A stretch of 64,000 nucleotides of DNA from positions 1,736,001 through 1,800,000 of the forward strand of contig WACJ01000402.1 in assembly GCA_008973525.1 (NCBI GenBank), read 5' to 3'. Position 1 is the first letter of the stretch. Each line of letters begins with the position of its first letter. Origin of the DNA: Stenopsyche tienmushanensis (lineage: Eukaryota > Arthropoda > Insecta > Trichoptera > Stenopsychidae). This document shows positions 39,695 through 51,115 of the stretch, piece after piece. The notes beneath the pieces are model-generated. The model did not search any database, was not told where the DNA came from, and saw only the letters and a program-made list of their open reading frames with translations. The position numbers and the translations under genes are program-made.

Positions 39695-40560
39695 ATTAGG
39701 GAGACCCATAAGTAATCAATTATTTCAAATTAAAACGAATAAAAAAAAGGTGAATTTCAGTTTCATTTACATTTCAAAACGTCTTATTTTCAAAAGAGTG
39801 CCTAGAATTTTGAATAAATAATAATCAAACGGCGCAATATTTGGCGAATATTGTGGATGAGGTAGCAGTTCCCAATTGAGTTCCCTATTTTTTTCCTGGG
39901 TTACTTTAGCTGCATGAGGTCTGGCATCATGATGCAATATCACGCCTTTTCGGTTGACGAAATTTGTATGTTTTTCTAATAACTTTGCATTTACTCTGTC
40001 TAATTGTGAGCAATAAATTCATGCATTGATAGTTTCTCCTAGATTTAGAAACTCAAAGTGTATTATACCACCACAATTCCACCATATGTTCAAGAGGACC
40101 TTTTTATAGTCAAAGAAGGTTTAGGAGTTGGTACAGCCGGTTGATTAATTGAAAGCCACTGCTTAGTTCTTTTGATATTATCGTATACTATCCATTTTTC
40201 ATCACAAGTTATAATCCGGTGTAGAAATTGCTCGTTAATGTTATAAGCGATGTGCAGCAACTTCGTCTTTGATCCATGTTTGTATCGGACAATTGGTGAG
40301 GAATCCAAACGCCCTCTCTGTAACTTTTGCCAATGGCGTGCATGTGTCTTTGCACTGTTGACCAAGTAGTCCCAAGTCTTGAAGTTATTTCTGTCACACT
40401 CAATTATGGATCTGAATCCATTAGCGATTTCAGCAGCTTGGTATCGAATTCAGTATTCGGTGGTCCACGTTCTGATTTTAATCGACTATCAAAAATTCTT
40501 CTTTTCAAGCCAAAATTTTTAAATTTATATTCATCTGTCGATAGGATAATTTTCTAATAT
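39695..40560 (-). pseudogene. Mariner transposase relic (family MB), copy 2
   Basis: One end has the terminal repeat TTAGGGAGACCCATAAGTAA, shared with the copy at 10496. On the minus strand the protein runs from about 40500 with SRLKSERGPPNTEFDTKLLK. It continues through SVTEITSRLGTTWSTVQRHM (helix-turn-helix), then ITCDEKWIVYDNIKR (first catalytic aspartate). It then reaches VILHHDARPHAAKVTQEKNR, followed by LLPHPQYSPNIAPFDYYLF. In the second catalytic block the asparagine after the aspartate is missing by a whole-codon deletion. Frame changes near 40220-40360 split the frame. No opposite terminal repeat is visible past 40560. Confidence 0.85.
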
Positions 40561-40635
40561 AATTTTTATATCCAGTGCAGTATCAGTTTATTTATTAAAC
40601 TTGTTTAATTTGGGTTTCTTCAGCACTGCACATCC

Positions 40636-41215
40636 TTAACACTAAACCTACCGATACTTCATGAATACCTATTCCTACCACAGCGGGTCAAGTGATCCGT
40701 CTTTAAAATGGTATATATATTACTATGTAAAATATTCTTCAATTCAATCCTAAATTTGAAAAGCTAACTTAAAAATAATACGCTAACTTTATTCATGTTT
40801 ACCGCAAATTATTGGGTCCTCGAAGGCAAATTTTCCACACACATATTTGTTGCATTTGAAACAGATTTTTGTAGTTTTTTTTTCTTTGCGAAAATCTATT
40901 TGGCAACTTTTTCGCATTTGCACACGAGAATCCGAACATGAATTTGTTGAAGCTTTCTGCATAATTTATTCTTCTTCCTATTGCTCATATTGAATATTTT
41001 CTGCATGTTCTTCAGTTAATTGGAATAAAAATTGTTGTCTAAAATTTTTTTCGTCGGTTGTTACTCTGTATAAAAGCCATAAGTTGATTCCAGTCAGGTC
41101 AAGAATATTGAAGAAAATCTGCACAATACTTTTTTATCACAACCACCCATACAAATCTTCATGATATTACATGAATCTTTGCACGGGTCAAAAGACCCGT
41201 TGCGGCAATTAGGGC
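40636..41215 (-). mobile_element. Deleted piggyBac-like element
   Basis: It starts at a TTAA (40636-40639) followed by CACTAAACCTACCGATACTT. Subterminal palindromes occur near both ends: GCGGGTCAAGTGATCCGT at 40683-40700 and ACGGGTCAAAAGACCCGT at 41183-41200. Such TTAA-linked ends and GGGTCA..TGACCC palindromes are typical of a piggyBac group. On the minus strand the interior has LWLLYRVTTDEKNFRQQFLF and then a cysteine-rich tail ICFKCNKYVCGKFAFEDPII, ending CGKHE and a stop. This is the zinc-binding C-terminus of a piggyBac transposase. The catalytic part is absent, and the second TTAA is not found. Confidence 0.72.
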
Positions 41216-42938
41216 AGATTACATATATTTCTCGGTAAAAAAATGAACAAGATATGAGTAAATATTGAAAAATATATTCAATGTATTTTTTAATAAAATT
41301 AGCGAAGGCAAATGGCGATGTGATAATGTATGGTAAAACATAATTCCCTAATGTGAGTGCAGACCTTAGCGTTCGTATATTTCTATGTGCAATTGTGCAA
41401 TTATTGACGTTTATTCAGTGGACGTGCATCAGTTTGATTGCGGACGTGATGCATTCAGACGTTTCGTTTGCTGGGCCTGAACACCCCATTGACCACGTGT
41501 TAAAGCGCCAATTTGCTCTTTCAATTCTGCCATTTCCGAAGGCTCCATTGTTCCGCGACAAACAAATTTTTTGAACTTCATCCCCCGCCCGGAAACCTCC
41601 CTCGCTAATCAAATGCTTATCTAATAGAAACCGGATGTTGCGGAAGTCGTACGTTGTGTGCGAGCGAACCAAGCTTTGTGGGAATGATTCCAGAAACAAT
41701 CTTTGCCGGGCTTCCGGGAAATCTTCATGCGAGTCTATTATAAAGCCATTACCATGCATTTCGACTTATTTCGCATAGATGCTTACAGCACATCTTCCAT
41801 ACGTACTCTTTGGATGTGTGAGACGAAATATATAAGTTATAAATTGTAAGAATAGTATTAGGCAATTACTATTAATTAGCATCGATCTAATGTTTAGTTG
41901 CATCTAAGGACTATTTCATTCAGCTAAACGCCGGAAACCAATGTTGCGGTTTACTATGATCAGTTTCTGTGCGATAGCACTCCATTTGCTTTGCAAGATT
42001 TGATTACCGAATGAAATTAAAGTCGAATTGAATAGATAAATACATAAGTTATATTAATTATCCTGTAGTCATAAATTGTATAAAATCAATTATATTCGAT
42101 GAACAGAACGACGACAAAACGACGCAAATATTCTAATGATAATTTGTTATACCATCTCTATTTTGTAAGCTTACGAATGCAAAATCTTTTAGAAGATTTG
42201 TATTCTTATCATGTCTTTACACTAAATGAGAATTCAGTCATGAAGATGAATCCATTTACACGTTAAATCATACACTTCGTACAATGTATCATTCATTCGC
42301 GGGTCACTAATACAATTTCGCTCGATATTCAACAGAATCTAATCCGACTCAATTCAAACTAAAATTGGATTTTGCTCAGTCTCCAACTTAAATTGATAAT
42401 CAAAGCGCTTGTATCTAACATTGTTAATTTAGAACCGAGGAAGACATATACCAAGTATAAAATGTTGCAAAACAACAACAAAAAAACGAAGCAGATTGAA
42501 ACGATTAAGGCGTAAGTAAGTACTTTCATTAACGCATGGCTCGGTTTCGTTGCATTGCCTTCCTTGCTGTATGAAAATTAATTAAAGAAAGCCGAGGAAC
42601 GTTCCACTTGTGAATGAAGCAAAATATCATACAGCTCTCTTTCTGAGAGTAAAAAAAAAGAAAGCCATCTTCAGAAGCGTGCCTCTCCAGAATCTCCTCC
42701 GGCTAGTGCATCTGGTGTTCCTTATCGGCAAGTCAGACCGCCGAGGAAGGACTACTTAAGATGCCGAAAATAAAATCACTTACGTCTACCGTTATTGTTG
42801 TTCTCAAATGCTTCAATCAGGGCTGCTGCAATTTTACAAATAAAACATGAAAGTGCAATTAAAAATATTTTTTCGAATTTCAATAGTTGCATAATAAAGA
42901 CATGTTATTCATTGACAGCAACCGTACCAGTAGAGTAC

Positions 42939-43620
42939 TCATATTTTTTTATGTTTTAATATATTATTACAAAAATTAGTTTCTATAGTTAGATGTAATT
43001 CTCTCCGCCTATCTGGCAAAATTTTAATGCTTCTGTCATAAAACATCACGGGCGTTGAACGAAAATATTCCATATGTCCATTTTTGGCCTCATCGATTTC
43101 TTTGGTAATTTTTGCCATCCAAATAATGATGCATACATCTAAAAAGATGGAAATTCGACGGAGCAATGTCTGGAGAATAAAGAGGGTGTTGAATTGTCTT
43201 CTATTCCATGCTGTTTATTTTTTCCCGCGTTATTTTCGCCGTGTGTACTCAAAACAGACAAAATATATTATTTTTATTGTCGAGTCGGACTTAGGTGGTT
43301 TACCACGTCTTCCCGATTTTTTCAGATTTCTTTGAACATTCGACCATGAGTATCCGATTTTCAATAGTTGCTATTGGATTACTTTCGATTTCACCAGTCA
43401 GTGTGGCGGCATCCACCTTAAGCGGTCTTCCACTTCCAGGGCAATTTTTTGAATCAACATTTCCAGATAGAAATTTCTGGAACCAATTTTGACATTTGCG
43501 AACACTTAAAATATCGCTCAGTACATCGCAAATACGTTTAGCGGTGCAGTCTCCTTTTTGAGAAAATGATAAAGCATTAAATTTCGAATAAAATCTTCAC
43601 TCGGCGAAAATCGATCCTGT
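42939..43620 (-). pseudogene. Mariner transposase relic (family ME)
   Basis: From high to low coordinates the minus strand gives the N-terminal DNA-binding region: AKRICDVLSDILSVRKCQNW, then FQKFLSGNVDSKNCPGSGRP and GEIESNPIATIENR. It then reaches the C-terminal region with a degraded SPDIAPSNFHLF-like block near 43170. 'C-Q-N-W-F-x-K-F-x-S-G' plus 'G-S-G-R-P' is diagnostic of mariner. The middle, including the first catalytic aspartate, is deleted or unrecognisable. In the third catalytic block the aspartate appears replaced by asparagine. Several frameshifts are present. Confidence 0.75.
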
Positions 43621-45966
43621 CGGAAATGTGTTAATTACAGATTGTAACTTTCTCCTTCATACATTTTCAGCATTTATATTTTTAACAAATTATATAAATT
43701 TTGTTGTTGTAGTGTCTCTGAAAAGAAACTAGAAAATAGAACATACGAAAAATATTGATTTGTTTAAATGTAACTTTATATACTTTAGCGAACTTATAAA
43801 TAAGTTGTATACACTGTAAGATGAGCAAAATTATATTTCGTCCAAGTGAAGTTTTAATATGTTAATAATACAAAGCTCGAGTTTCACTTTGAGCCAACGT
43901 ACGTAAATCATGTTCGCTTTAGGATTTAGTTGTTTTTAACGAAATGTTTATATCGAAAAAAATAAATACAAATTATTTTTCAACTTCATGCCTTTAAATA
44001 TAACTAGATGTTAAGCATATTTTTGTATAGTTTAACTAATTGCCATGTTTTTTTAAAATTATTTATATATATCCAAGCGTCACTTTGAAATTTGGTTCAA
44101 AACAACCTCAAAATCCATTTTGCCATTGACAGGTATTTGAAGTTTGATACTGCCAGTATCCGTCGAAATTTTCGATATGCAATTTAAATCTTTTATCAAA
44201 TATGAGACGACAAAATGTCACTACCTCACGGTAGCAATCCATGCTAACCCTATAAACTTGATGTGCAATGCATGAGAATAATTGATTTCATTTCAATATT
44301 TCAATATAATATAAATAAGCAATATTTTGAAATATTATCAAATGATATTGTATATTAGTCACAAGCCATCAACTTTGATTTATTCTGCAAGCAAATAATT
44401 GCGGCATCATTGTCTTAGAACCCATGTCCTATTCTTCCTCGTCCCATGATTAATGTAATCGGGGTGGCTTAATTGTTATGCTTCTACCTGGAGCATCTTA
44501 GAATTCTCATATCTGTGACATATTACATGATGAAATATGTTGTTTGTAATGAGAGTTCCATTTACTAATCAGGAGTCGAGATCCTTAAGTGCACCTCCCC
44601 TCGACTGATTAAGACATTGCAATACGTGCATACCTCAAAAACACGCTTATGTAAAAATACGTTTGTGTGTATTTCTCTTCAGAATGTGTTGCTTTTATTA
44701 TCAAAAGCGTTCGCTACAAAGGAGTCAAAAATAACTGCGAGATCTTAAGCTTTCTTTTTCGACGCGATCTCTCAAAGAAAATAATTATTCACCTCTGATC
44801 TATTGTTTGCGAGGCTATTGCCCATATAGCCGGAGAATTGCCATTTTTAATATTTCTTCCTCTTTCCAGTGAATATCTCGCGCATTTCTTTGGCTTCCTT
44901 TTCCGTTTTGCCCTTAGGAACGCAGTCCGCTTAAAGCTCCGCTTAAAATTCTACTTGAGGACACTTAACGTCCACAAATGAAACTATTAATAATAAATCA
45001 TGTTAATCCTCTTCATTTTTTCTCCCCCCGGGGGTATAAAAATTTTGCTCGATATTATTATTCATCTTTTTATTTCGCTTTTTGTCGTACAGCGGCGTTT
45101 CATTACTGTTGTAATGAATTACGTAATGTGCGCCCTTACTAATGGCGCATCATTTTCTTTTGCGCTTCGAGCATATTCCGCTTCAAACGCGTCAACTTGA
45201 ATTATCATTTTATTTATTAAAAATGAAAATAACCCCGTTACGGTTCGATCGAATCTGCCGGCAGAAAATCGTGTCGAATACAATAGTATCCGAGTTTTGT
45301 GCTCAGTTTGTTTCTCATCTTATTTTCGGCGCCTCCCAATGTTTTTCCTAGTGTTTTTTGCTTAAGCCGAGATCACTTAGTTCCTATTCATTTATTATTT
45401 TTCTCTTTGCTATCGTCTAAAATCACTTTATTTTGTTTTGTGCGAATACAAAAGGCTTTCGTTTTTAAAGGATGAAGCGCCGGATTTTCGCCCGAATCTC
45501 TCTCCTTTTTTCCACCATCCCGCTCTCATAGGAGTTTTTGTTTGGACACTTAGAAGCACGCCGAAGAAGTGACTGCGACACTTGTACGAGAACTTTCCGG
45601 TCGCAGTAATGATAATGGCCACAATAATCTTTATTGCCGACATATCCATCTCTCGGCTATTTATATGTTTGACGAGATAATAGCCCCCGAATATGGGGCG
45701 CGAGACAACGGTCGTTGTACTTTGAGATCTATGAAACTCGATATATTGACCAGAGATTAAATATTAACGCTTTATTTTCAGCACCATCTCCATAAATTCT
45801 CATATAAATGCATAATAAAGTGCATTAGGCGGGAATGCATAACGTAAACAATCGTCACGTGCGCGCTTTTACACGCTTAAAGCTCTGAAAGCTCACGCAA
45901 AGCTCAATATTAGTATGTTAATGCGCATGCGCATTAAATATACGCGGTTCTCAAAGAATCATGCAG

Positions 45967-46043
45967 CCACATCTCCTGTGGGATTCGAACCCGAGATGAT
46001 CGGGTTACGAGTCCAACCGCTTAACGCGGGACTACCTACAGGT
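45967..46043 (-). repeat. tRNA-like sequence, probable SINE head
   Basis: On the minus strand, a box-A-like region (TAGTCCCGCGTTAAGCGG) is followed by TTGGACTCGTAACCCGA. This folds as an anticodon arm with CGT in the loop and one mismatch. A perfect box B, GGTTCGAATCC, follows. The acceptor stem is not a proper seven-pair helix, and the T-stem has mismatches. It is therefore not a working tRNA. The sequence resembles tRNA-derived SINE heads of insects with the 'CTCGTAACCCGA...GGTTCGAATCC' pattern. No clear SINE body or poly-A was identified. Confidence 0.55.
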
Positions 46044-49000
46044 ACAAATTTTGCATAAATTAAATCGAATGAAACAATCAACGCTTTAATACATTGCAAT
46101 AATAAACGATTCTCATGCAAGCGTTGGAAACAGCCGAAATTCCTACAGCAAAATATAATGTTTTACACCTAACATCATAATTCAAAGAGGCTTTTTAGTC
46201 ATTCGATTAGTCCATTGACAAGATTTATAAATGCATTTTTTATACGATAACTCAACAAATACCGTGCGCACACATCTGTGCGTTTCATCCTTTCAACTTT
46301 ATACACATAAAACTTTATATTTACTCAAACATATTTATTTAATATGTTGTATGAAGATATCGCCAATATTTTATTTAACGAAAATATTATTAAAACAAAC
46401 ATTATAGATGCACAATTTTGTGCATACAAATGTCGGCCTACCTGAAAAAGTCCTTTTTTATTGCCTATTATTTTAATTTCTTGTCATCATTCTTATTTCG
46501 TACGCAGATCCATCCTTTTTTAAGATCCACTTATCCGTCAGGATCGTCGCAGCGTGTAGGAATCTTGTACATAAATAAATAAATACTATCGATAGCACAC
46601 AATATTCGGTCATTTCTTTAAGTAAACTTAAATAATACACTTGAAATTGATTCATTATATCATTCAAATATCATTATCAGTAGATAAATTATCTCTGTTT
46701 CTGTTTCTCTCCAAACTCAAATCACTGAAATTCGGACACAACTCTGTGTCGTACCTCTTTGAGGGGTTGACAATCGTTTGTATTATTTATATTTAATTAA
46801 CACGTATTGTGTATTTAAAACTACCTAAATATAACTGAATTCCAAATTAGATATCCCAAAAATGTCGTGTTTGTTGAGATCCAAGACAGAAAATTTATGG
46901 TTTTGTCCAAATTCTCTAATCTTTAGCGGTATTTTCTACAGTTATCACATTTTTACACACACATCAGAGCTAAAATGAAAACATTGAAAAACCTGAGAAT
47001 CCTAATCTTCTTCGTTTGGCCGTTGCTTAAATTTGGTAGTCCATATGTCGTAAGCTGCATAAATACGATTTTTATTGTTCGACAAAATACGGACGCTCTT
47101 ATAAACACATCTCCCAAACAATTTTCCTGGACGTGCCAATTTATCGATTCGCCCGTCGTCGCTGCCAAAAATTTTACGAGTGCTTTTTGAAATTACATCT
47201 CTTCGTCATTCTTCTATTTCCTTTTCAACTCGAGCCGGATAACAAAGATCAAATCATCTTCGATATCTCCGGCGATCAAAAACATCTCGGTTTGAAGTGT
47301 CACCCGTTTTTGGCATTACGCTTCTTGTATTTTCGGCAACTGGTTCTTGTAGCGCGAGTTTTTTTTCGGGTTCCATTATTGACGTGTACCTCGATCCAGT
47401 AGCGGTTGAATTATAGGAGCTTTCGTTAATTTGGAATGAGACTGCTTATATTTTAGCCCTCGTCGACTTAAAATTAATTTTGATTTTTCAAATACACTGC
47501 AAAATTATGCAATTTTTTCCGTCATAAATGCATCATTTAATGAATACAGTGACGTATTTTGCACATTTTAATATATGTACATAATTTAGGATATCGTAAA
47601 AATATAAATTACGTTGATGCAGCTTTTTTAATTGAACTAAAATCCACTTTGACTCGTCCTGCTTTTTCTATTAACGTTAATGGTTGATAAATTTTATATT
47701 TGCTCGCCGTTCAAAATTTGCATGAACGTGACTCATGCCGAATTTTATCCATTGCCAAAATGTTCCATGATTTTATGTCCTTTTTGCTGTTGATAATTTT
47801 GCAATGCAGTTTTAGAAGCGGTGAGCTTTCTCGAAAAATCATCCGGCTATGCTTGTTTGACTTCTCAACGAACGGCTATTGAAGTGCACTTTGAAGTTTT
47901 AACCTCGAAGAAACAAATAGCTCAGAAAGTTTTAGGAATCGCTGTTCGTCTATAAATAAGCCGGCATCAATGGTTTGCTTACATATAAATGGTTTATGAC
48001 CCCTGCTAATGATGCTAATGTTATTGTACTTCTTGATGTATGAAAGATACTGGATTTCGTTAGCATTGCATCAATGCTGGGACTATTTTTGTCTTGCGAT
48101 TTAAAGTAATCTGAGTTTGCAGATTTATCGTCAGCGGTTTTTCTGTTGATTTAAGATGTAAATATTTTCTTTATATATAAATATAAAGTGTCCTAGAAGC
48201 GTTTTTAATCCTATAAATTCGCTATCTTACATTTCCATCTTCAGTGATCAAATTATGACCTGAGGGAATGCTCGATTTCTCATGCGCACACACTATTCCA
48301 AATTATGAACTTTTCCATCAACTGATGATGACTGATATGAGTTTTTGACAAATGCGTTTCAAACTTATTATAACGTCTTACAAGCATTATTTAAATACAT
48401 TCCTTGAACACTTCCACTTGGATATGCTGTATGATACTAGTTTAGCAGTCTAGCATTTTATTTTAACAAAAAATACTACCATTTAAAGAAGTACTTAATA
48501 CGTTTGCCGTTCGAAGTAGATTATCAGAAGTTCCTCAGTGGAACGTTTCAATTTCTTCGTCGAGTGAAGACCGAAGCGGTCTCGTAATGCATTCGTAGAA
48601 AGTGGGTTAGTACATGTGTCTGAAAATAAGTTTCTGCTAATCGGCGATCAATTTCAAACCTTGTATAAAATGTATTTATTAAATAATTTTATACATTCAA
48701 GTAATATAATAAATCCGATTATCTCATCGGAATGAAATTTTTTTAAGCATTGGTTATATTATGGCAAAGATTGAGTCAATTTGTCTTGACCTGGATATGT
48801 GTAAATGGCGAAAATTTGCAAATTAAGCTCGACGCAAAACAATAACTTAAGCCATGTATAATTAAATTTAATTTATGAAATATTTCGTGAAGAAATTTGT
48901 CAAAACGGGCTACATTAACTGTGTACCTGGCTGTGGATATTTTAAGGATAAATGGAAGATGAATGTCACTCATCCATCTCTCGCTCGAACATTTCTTGTG

Positions 49001-49689
49001 CCATTGTAATAGTGTTGAAAATCGCTTCATAAATCTGTCATAATATAAATACAGTTCATACTGAAGCATTCCTTGTGTTCTAATGAATACATTGTCGTAT
49101 ATGCAATTATGTTAAGTCTGTTTAAATATATTTGCAATTTTTTCACTCACGTTGAAACCGTCAAATATTAAGAATTTTTATAATAGTTAAAGATCTGATA
49201 TCGTAAAAAACTCGCAGAAAAACTAAGAATGATATTTATAGAATTCAAAAAGGAATATATTAATATCAAAGGCAGAATAAATTAATGCCAATTTTATTCC
49301 AATATTATAGGATTTTGATTATGAATCAGTTTTTCTTAAATTTGTGTTTTTAGTCTCTAGTCATTTAAAGTTTTAACCATGATAGGTTTTAGTAATTGAT
49401 TAATCTTAGGGAAGGTACTTAAAATAACTTAGATGTTGAAAATATTACGAAATGTAGGGAAACAGTCTCGAGTGCGAAAAAAAATTCTTGAGTCGGGATT
49501 AGTCGATTCTTTTGTGGATTTTCATTTGTAGAAGTAGTCCCAAAAGGCAATCGATCCTTAATTCGTCGGCGATAACATCGGCGACTGTTGTTGCAATTTT
49601 TCATCGGATGTTGTTTTATAATTTGCGGCACTGCGTCGCAGTGGGCATTAGGAGGGCGCTTTAATATCTTGACAATTAAAACTAAGCAA

Positions 49690-49915
49690 AACAATCGCCC
49701 CCGGCAGAGGTCCTGTGCCCGTGCGTCCCTCGCGCCCCGGGCAGCCTCCCGCTCCCGCTCCGGCCCGACAGCGCCAGTCGCTCCAGTCGCTCCAGTCGCT
49801 CCCGGCCCTCCGCAAAGGCCGCTACTCCTGTACTCCCGCACTCCCGTACTCCTCTCGCATCCCGTGCGATTCTCTCGCAAACGCGTCCCGTGCACTTTAA
49901 TATTTAACCACCGAG
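49690..49915 (+). promoter_or_regulatory. CpG- and C-rich block upstream of the internal first exon
   Basis: A roughly 225-base GC-rich island in an AT-rich intron, about 0.8-1.1 kb upstream of the predicted transcription start. It contains three tandem copies of CAGTCGCTC (49775-49801) and a run of ACTCC(T/C)G-type units (about 49834-49855). It probably belongs to the regulatory region of the downstream exon. It is not convincing as coding sequence: the open frames across it, including the antisense one with GATGATGATGAV, arise from the short repeats. Confidence 0.45.
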
Positions 49916-50474
49916 CCACAAACATACACACACACTTCGCGACATCCACTGTTTCGACTTGCGACGATTCTCTAAACTCGCGATGGGATTCTCATTAAAA
50001 ACATGTCATAAAATGCCCGAATCATTTATTGTGCACACATGCTGTTTTGTTTATAAATTCCCGCCGTCTGTTGTTAATACGAAATATTTATGCTACGACA
50101 TTTAAAAATATGCATTTTATCGCAAACGGTGCTAATTGCGCACGACGTGTGCGAAAAATAAATCATACATGCACTCGTTGTGAGCGAACGAGTCCAGCGA
50201 AATAGTCATTTAAATCATGTTCATTTACGCAATTCAATCTGAACAGACCATTGTTATTATTTATCGAACGCGACAATCGATCAAACGTGACCAAAAAATA
50301 ACGTCGTTTCTTGTAAACGATGTTCATAAATAAAGCCTTTTCCAGCGTTTAATTAACACGATCGTTATTTCGACTGTCTGTCTTATCAATGACTATTTGA
50401 ATACATAAATATTGCGCACCCTCCGTAATATACAATTTCGATCGATCGTTGTCAATGCATTGAACTTATTATAA

Positions 50475-50708
50475 ACACTTACAGAAAAATCAGAAACATT
50501 TGAGTGTCGCTTGTGTATCGAACGTGTTAATGTTAAAGTACCAGTTTTAAATAAGTTTATCGAACAGTATTCAAAACAATGTTATATAGTTGTTAAATTA
50601 GATCATTTATATCCAAGTGAACGCGTTGGTATATTTAAATTATTGGAAGAGTACGTTAAAAACGTTCTATTTATCTATGAGCAATATAAAGCCTGTTTTA
50701 ATATTTAG
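50475..50708 (+). CDS. Small open frame with a ZAD-like CxxC start, uncertain
   Basis: An open stretch of 78 codons ending in TAG at 50708. It reads ETFECRLCIERVNVKVPVLN, then KFIEQYSKQCYIVVKLDHLY, then LLEEYVKNVLFIYEQYKACF. Its composition looks like real protein despite the AT bias. The F-x-C-R-L-C opening and the closing 'F-x-x-x-E-Q-Y-K-A-C' resemble a zinc-finger-associated domain, but the central C-x-x-C of that domain is not present. There is no ATG near the start. A CTTACAG acceptor lies at 50478-50484. It may be a dead exon, a retained fragment or chance. It ends just before the predicted TATA box. Confidence 0.25.
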   Translation, partial: TLTEKSETFECRLCIERVNVKVPVLNKFIEQYSKQCYIVVKLDHLYPSERVGIFKLLEEYVKNVLFIYEQYKACFNI

Positions 50709-50717
50709 CTTCAGAAT

Positions 50718-50755
50718 TAAATATATATGTAAAGTTGAAGCTTAGTGTTCAGTGT
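50718..50755 (+). promoter_or_regulatory. Dys: Predicted core promoter (TATA and initiator)
   Basis: TAAATATATATG at 50718-50729 is followed by GTTCAGTGTG at 50747-50756. If the A of TCAGT (50751) is +1, the TATATAT starts at -29. That is the normal arthropod TATA-to-initiator distance. No downstream promoter element is seen at +28. The pair lies 365 bases before the large exon's ATG. This is a sequence prediction only. Confidence 0.45.
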
Positions 50756-51115
50756 GTTGTGTTTTAAAAAGAAAAGCAATAATTATAAGTGTCAGGCTGA
50801 CATAAATCTGCGCAAAGAGTACGTCAGTGCTGATATTGTTAAATTTTATGAATTGATCGAATAGACAAACTGACCGTTTGTAATCTATAACAAAATTTTT
50901 AATGGATTTGTTCAAATTTCGGTCGATGAGTCTCCCTGCTTGAAAGCGGGTGTGCGTTCGGTCTTCGCAGAAATACGGACGGGGAGCTCGTCATTCCGAT
51001 TTTCGAAGACTAAAGGATTGCGCCGTAATGGAAGTCGCGCTGTCGGACATCCCGTCGGAGCTCGGGCTCCTCTCCGGCTGACAGGGGGCGCCGAGCGGAG
51101 GCGACTCCAGCGCTC
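50751..51115 (+). other. Dys: Predicted 5' leader with three upstream ORFs
   Basis: The leader is AT-rich to about 50920 and then turns GC-rich. Three upstream ATGs open short frames that close before the main ATG: 50848-50856 (two codons), 50902-50943 (13 codons, with a second internal ATG) and 51028-51081 (17 codons, MEVALSDIPSELGLLSG). An in-frame TAA at 51026-51028 precedes the main frame, so the main ATG at 51116 is the first available in that frame. The upstream ORFs could lower translation. An intron within this leader cannot be excluded. Confidence 0.4.

Larger units (their letters stand above)
19356..50750 (+). other. Dys: Very long dystrophin intron, upstream part
   Basis: Intron sequence after exon C that runs up to the predicted internal promoter. 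For the long isoform it continues past 64000. It is dominated by AT-rich sequence and transposon relics, listed separately. Positions 21000-22740, 23100-24920, 28320-31290, 31600-34680, 36100-37600, 38080-39690, 41220-42930 and 43620-49690 contain no gene that I can support. Slightly GC-richer unexplained pieces lie at 26480-26680, 36460-36720 and 41430-41760. No sequence resembling the next dystrophin rod exon was seen, though a very short exon could be missed. Confidence 0.65.

Noticed and set aside
49419..49949. A 176-codon minus-strand frame with collagen-like GAT/GPE triplets
   Set aside because: The triplets come from the CAGTCGCTC tandem units and C-rich repeats. The rest is unlike any protein I know.
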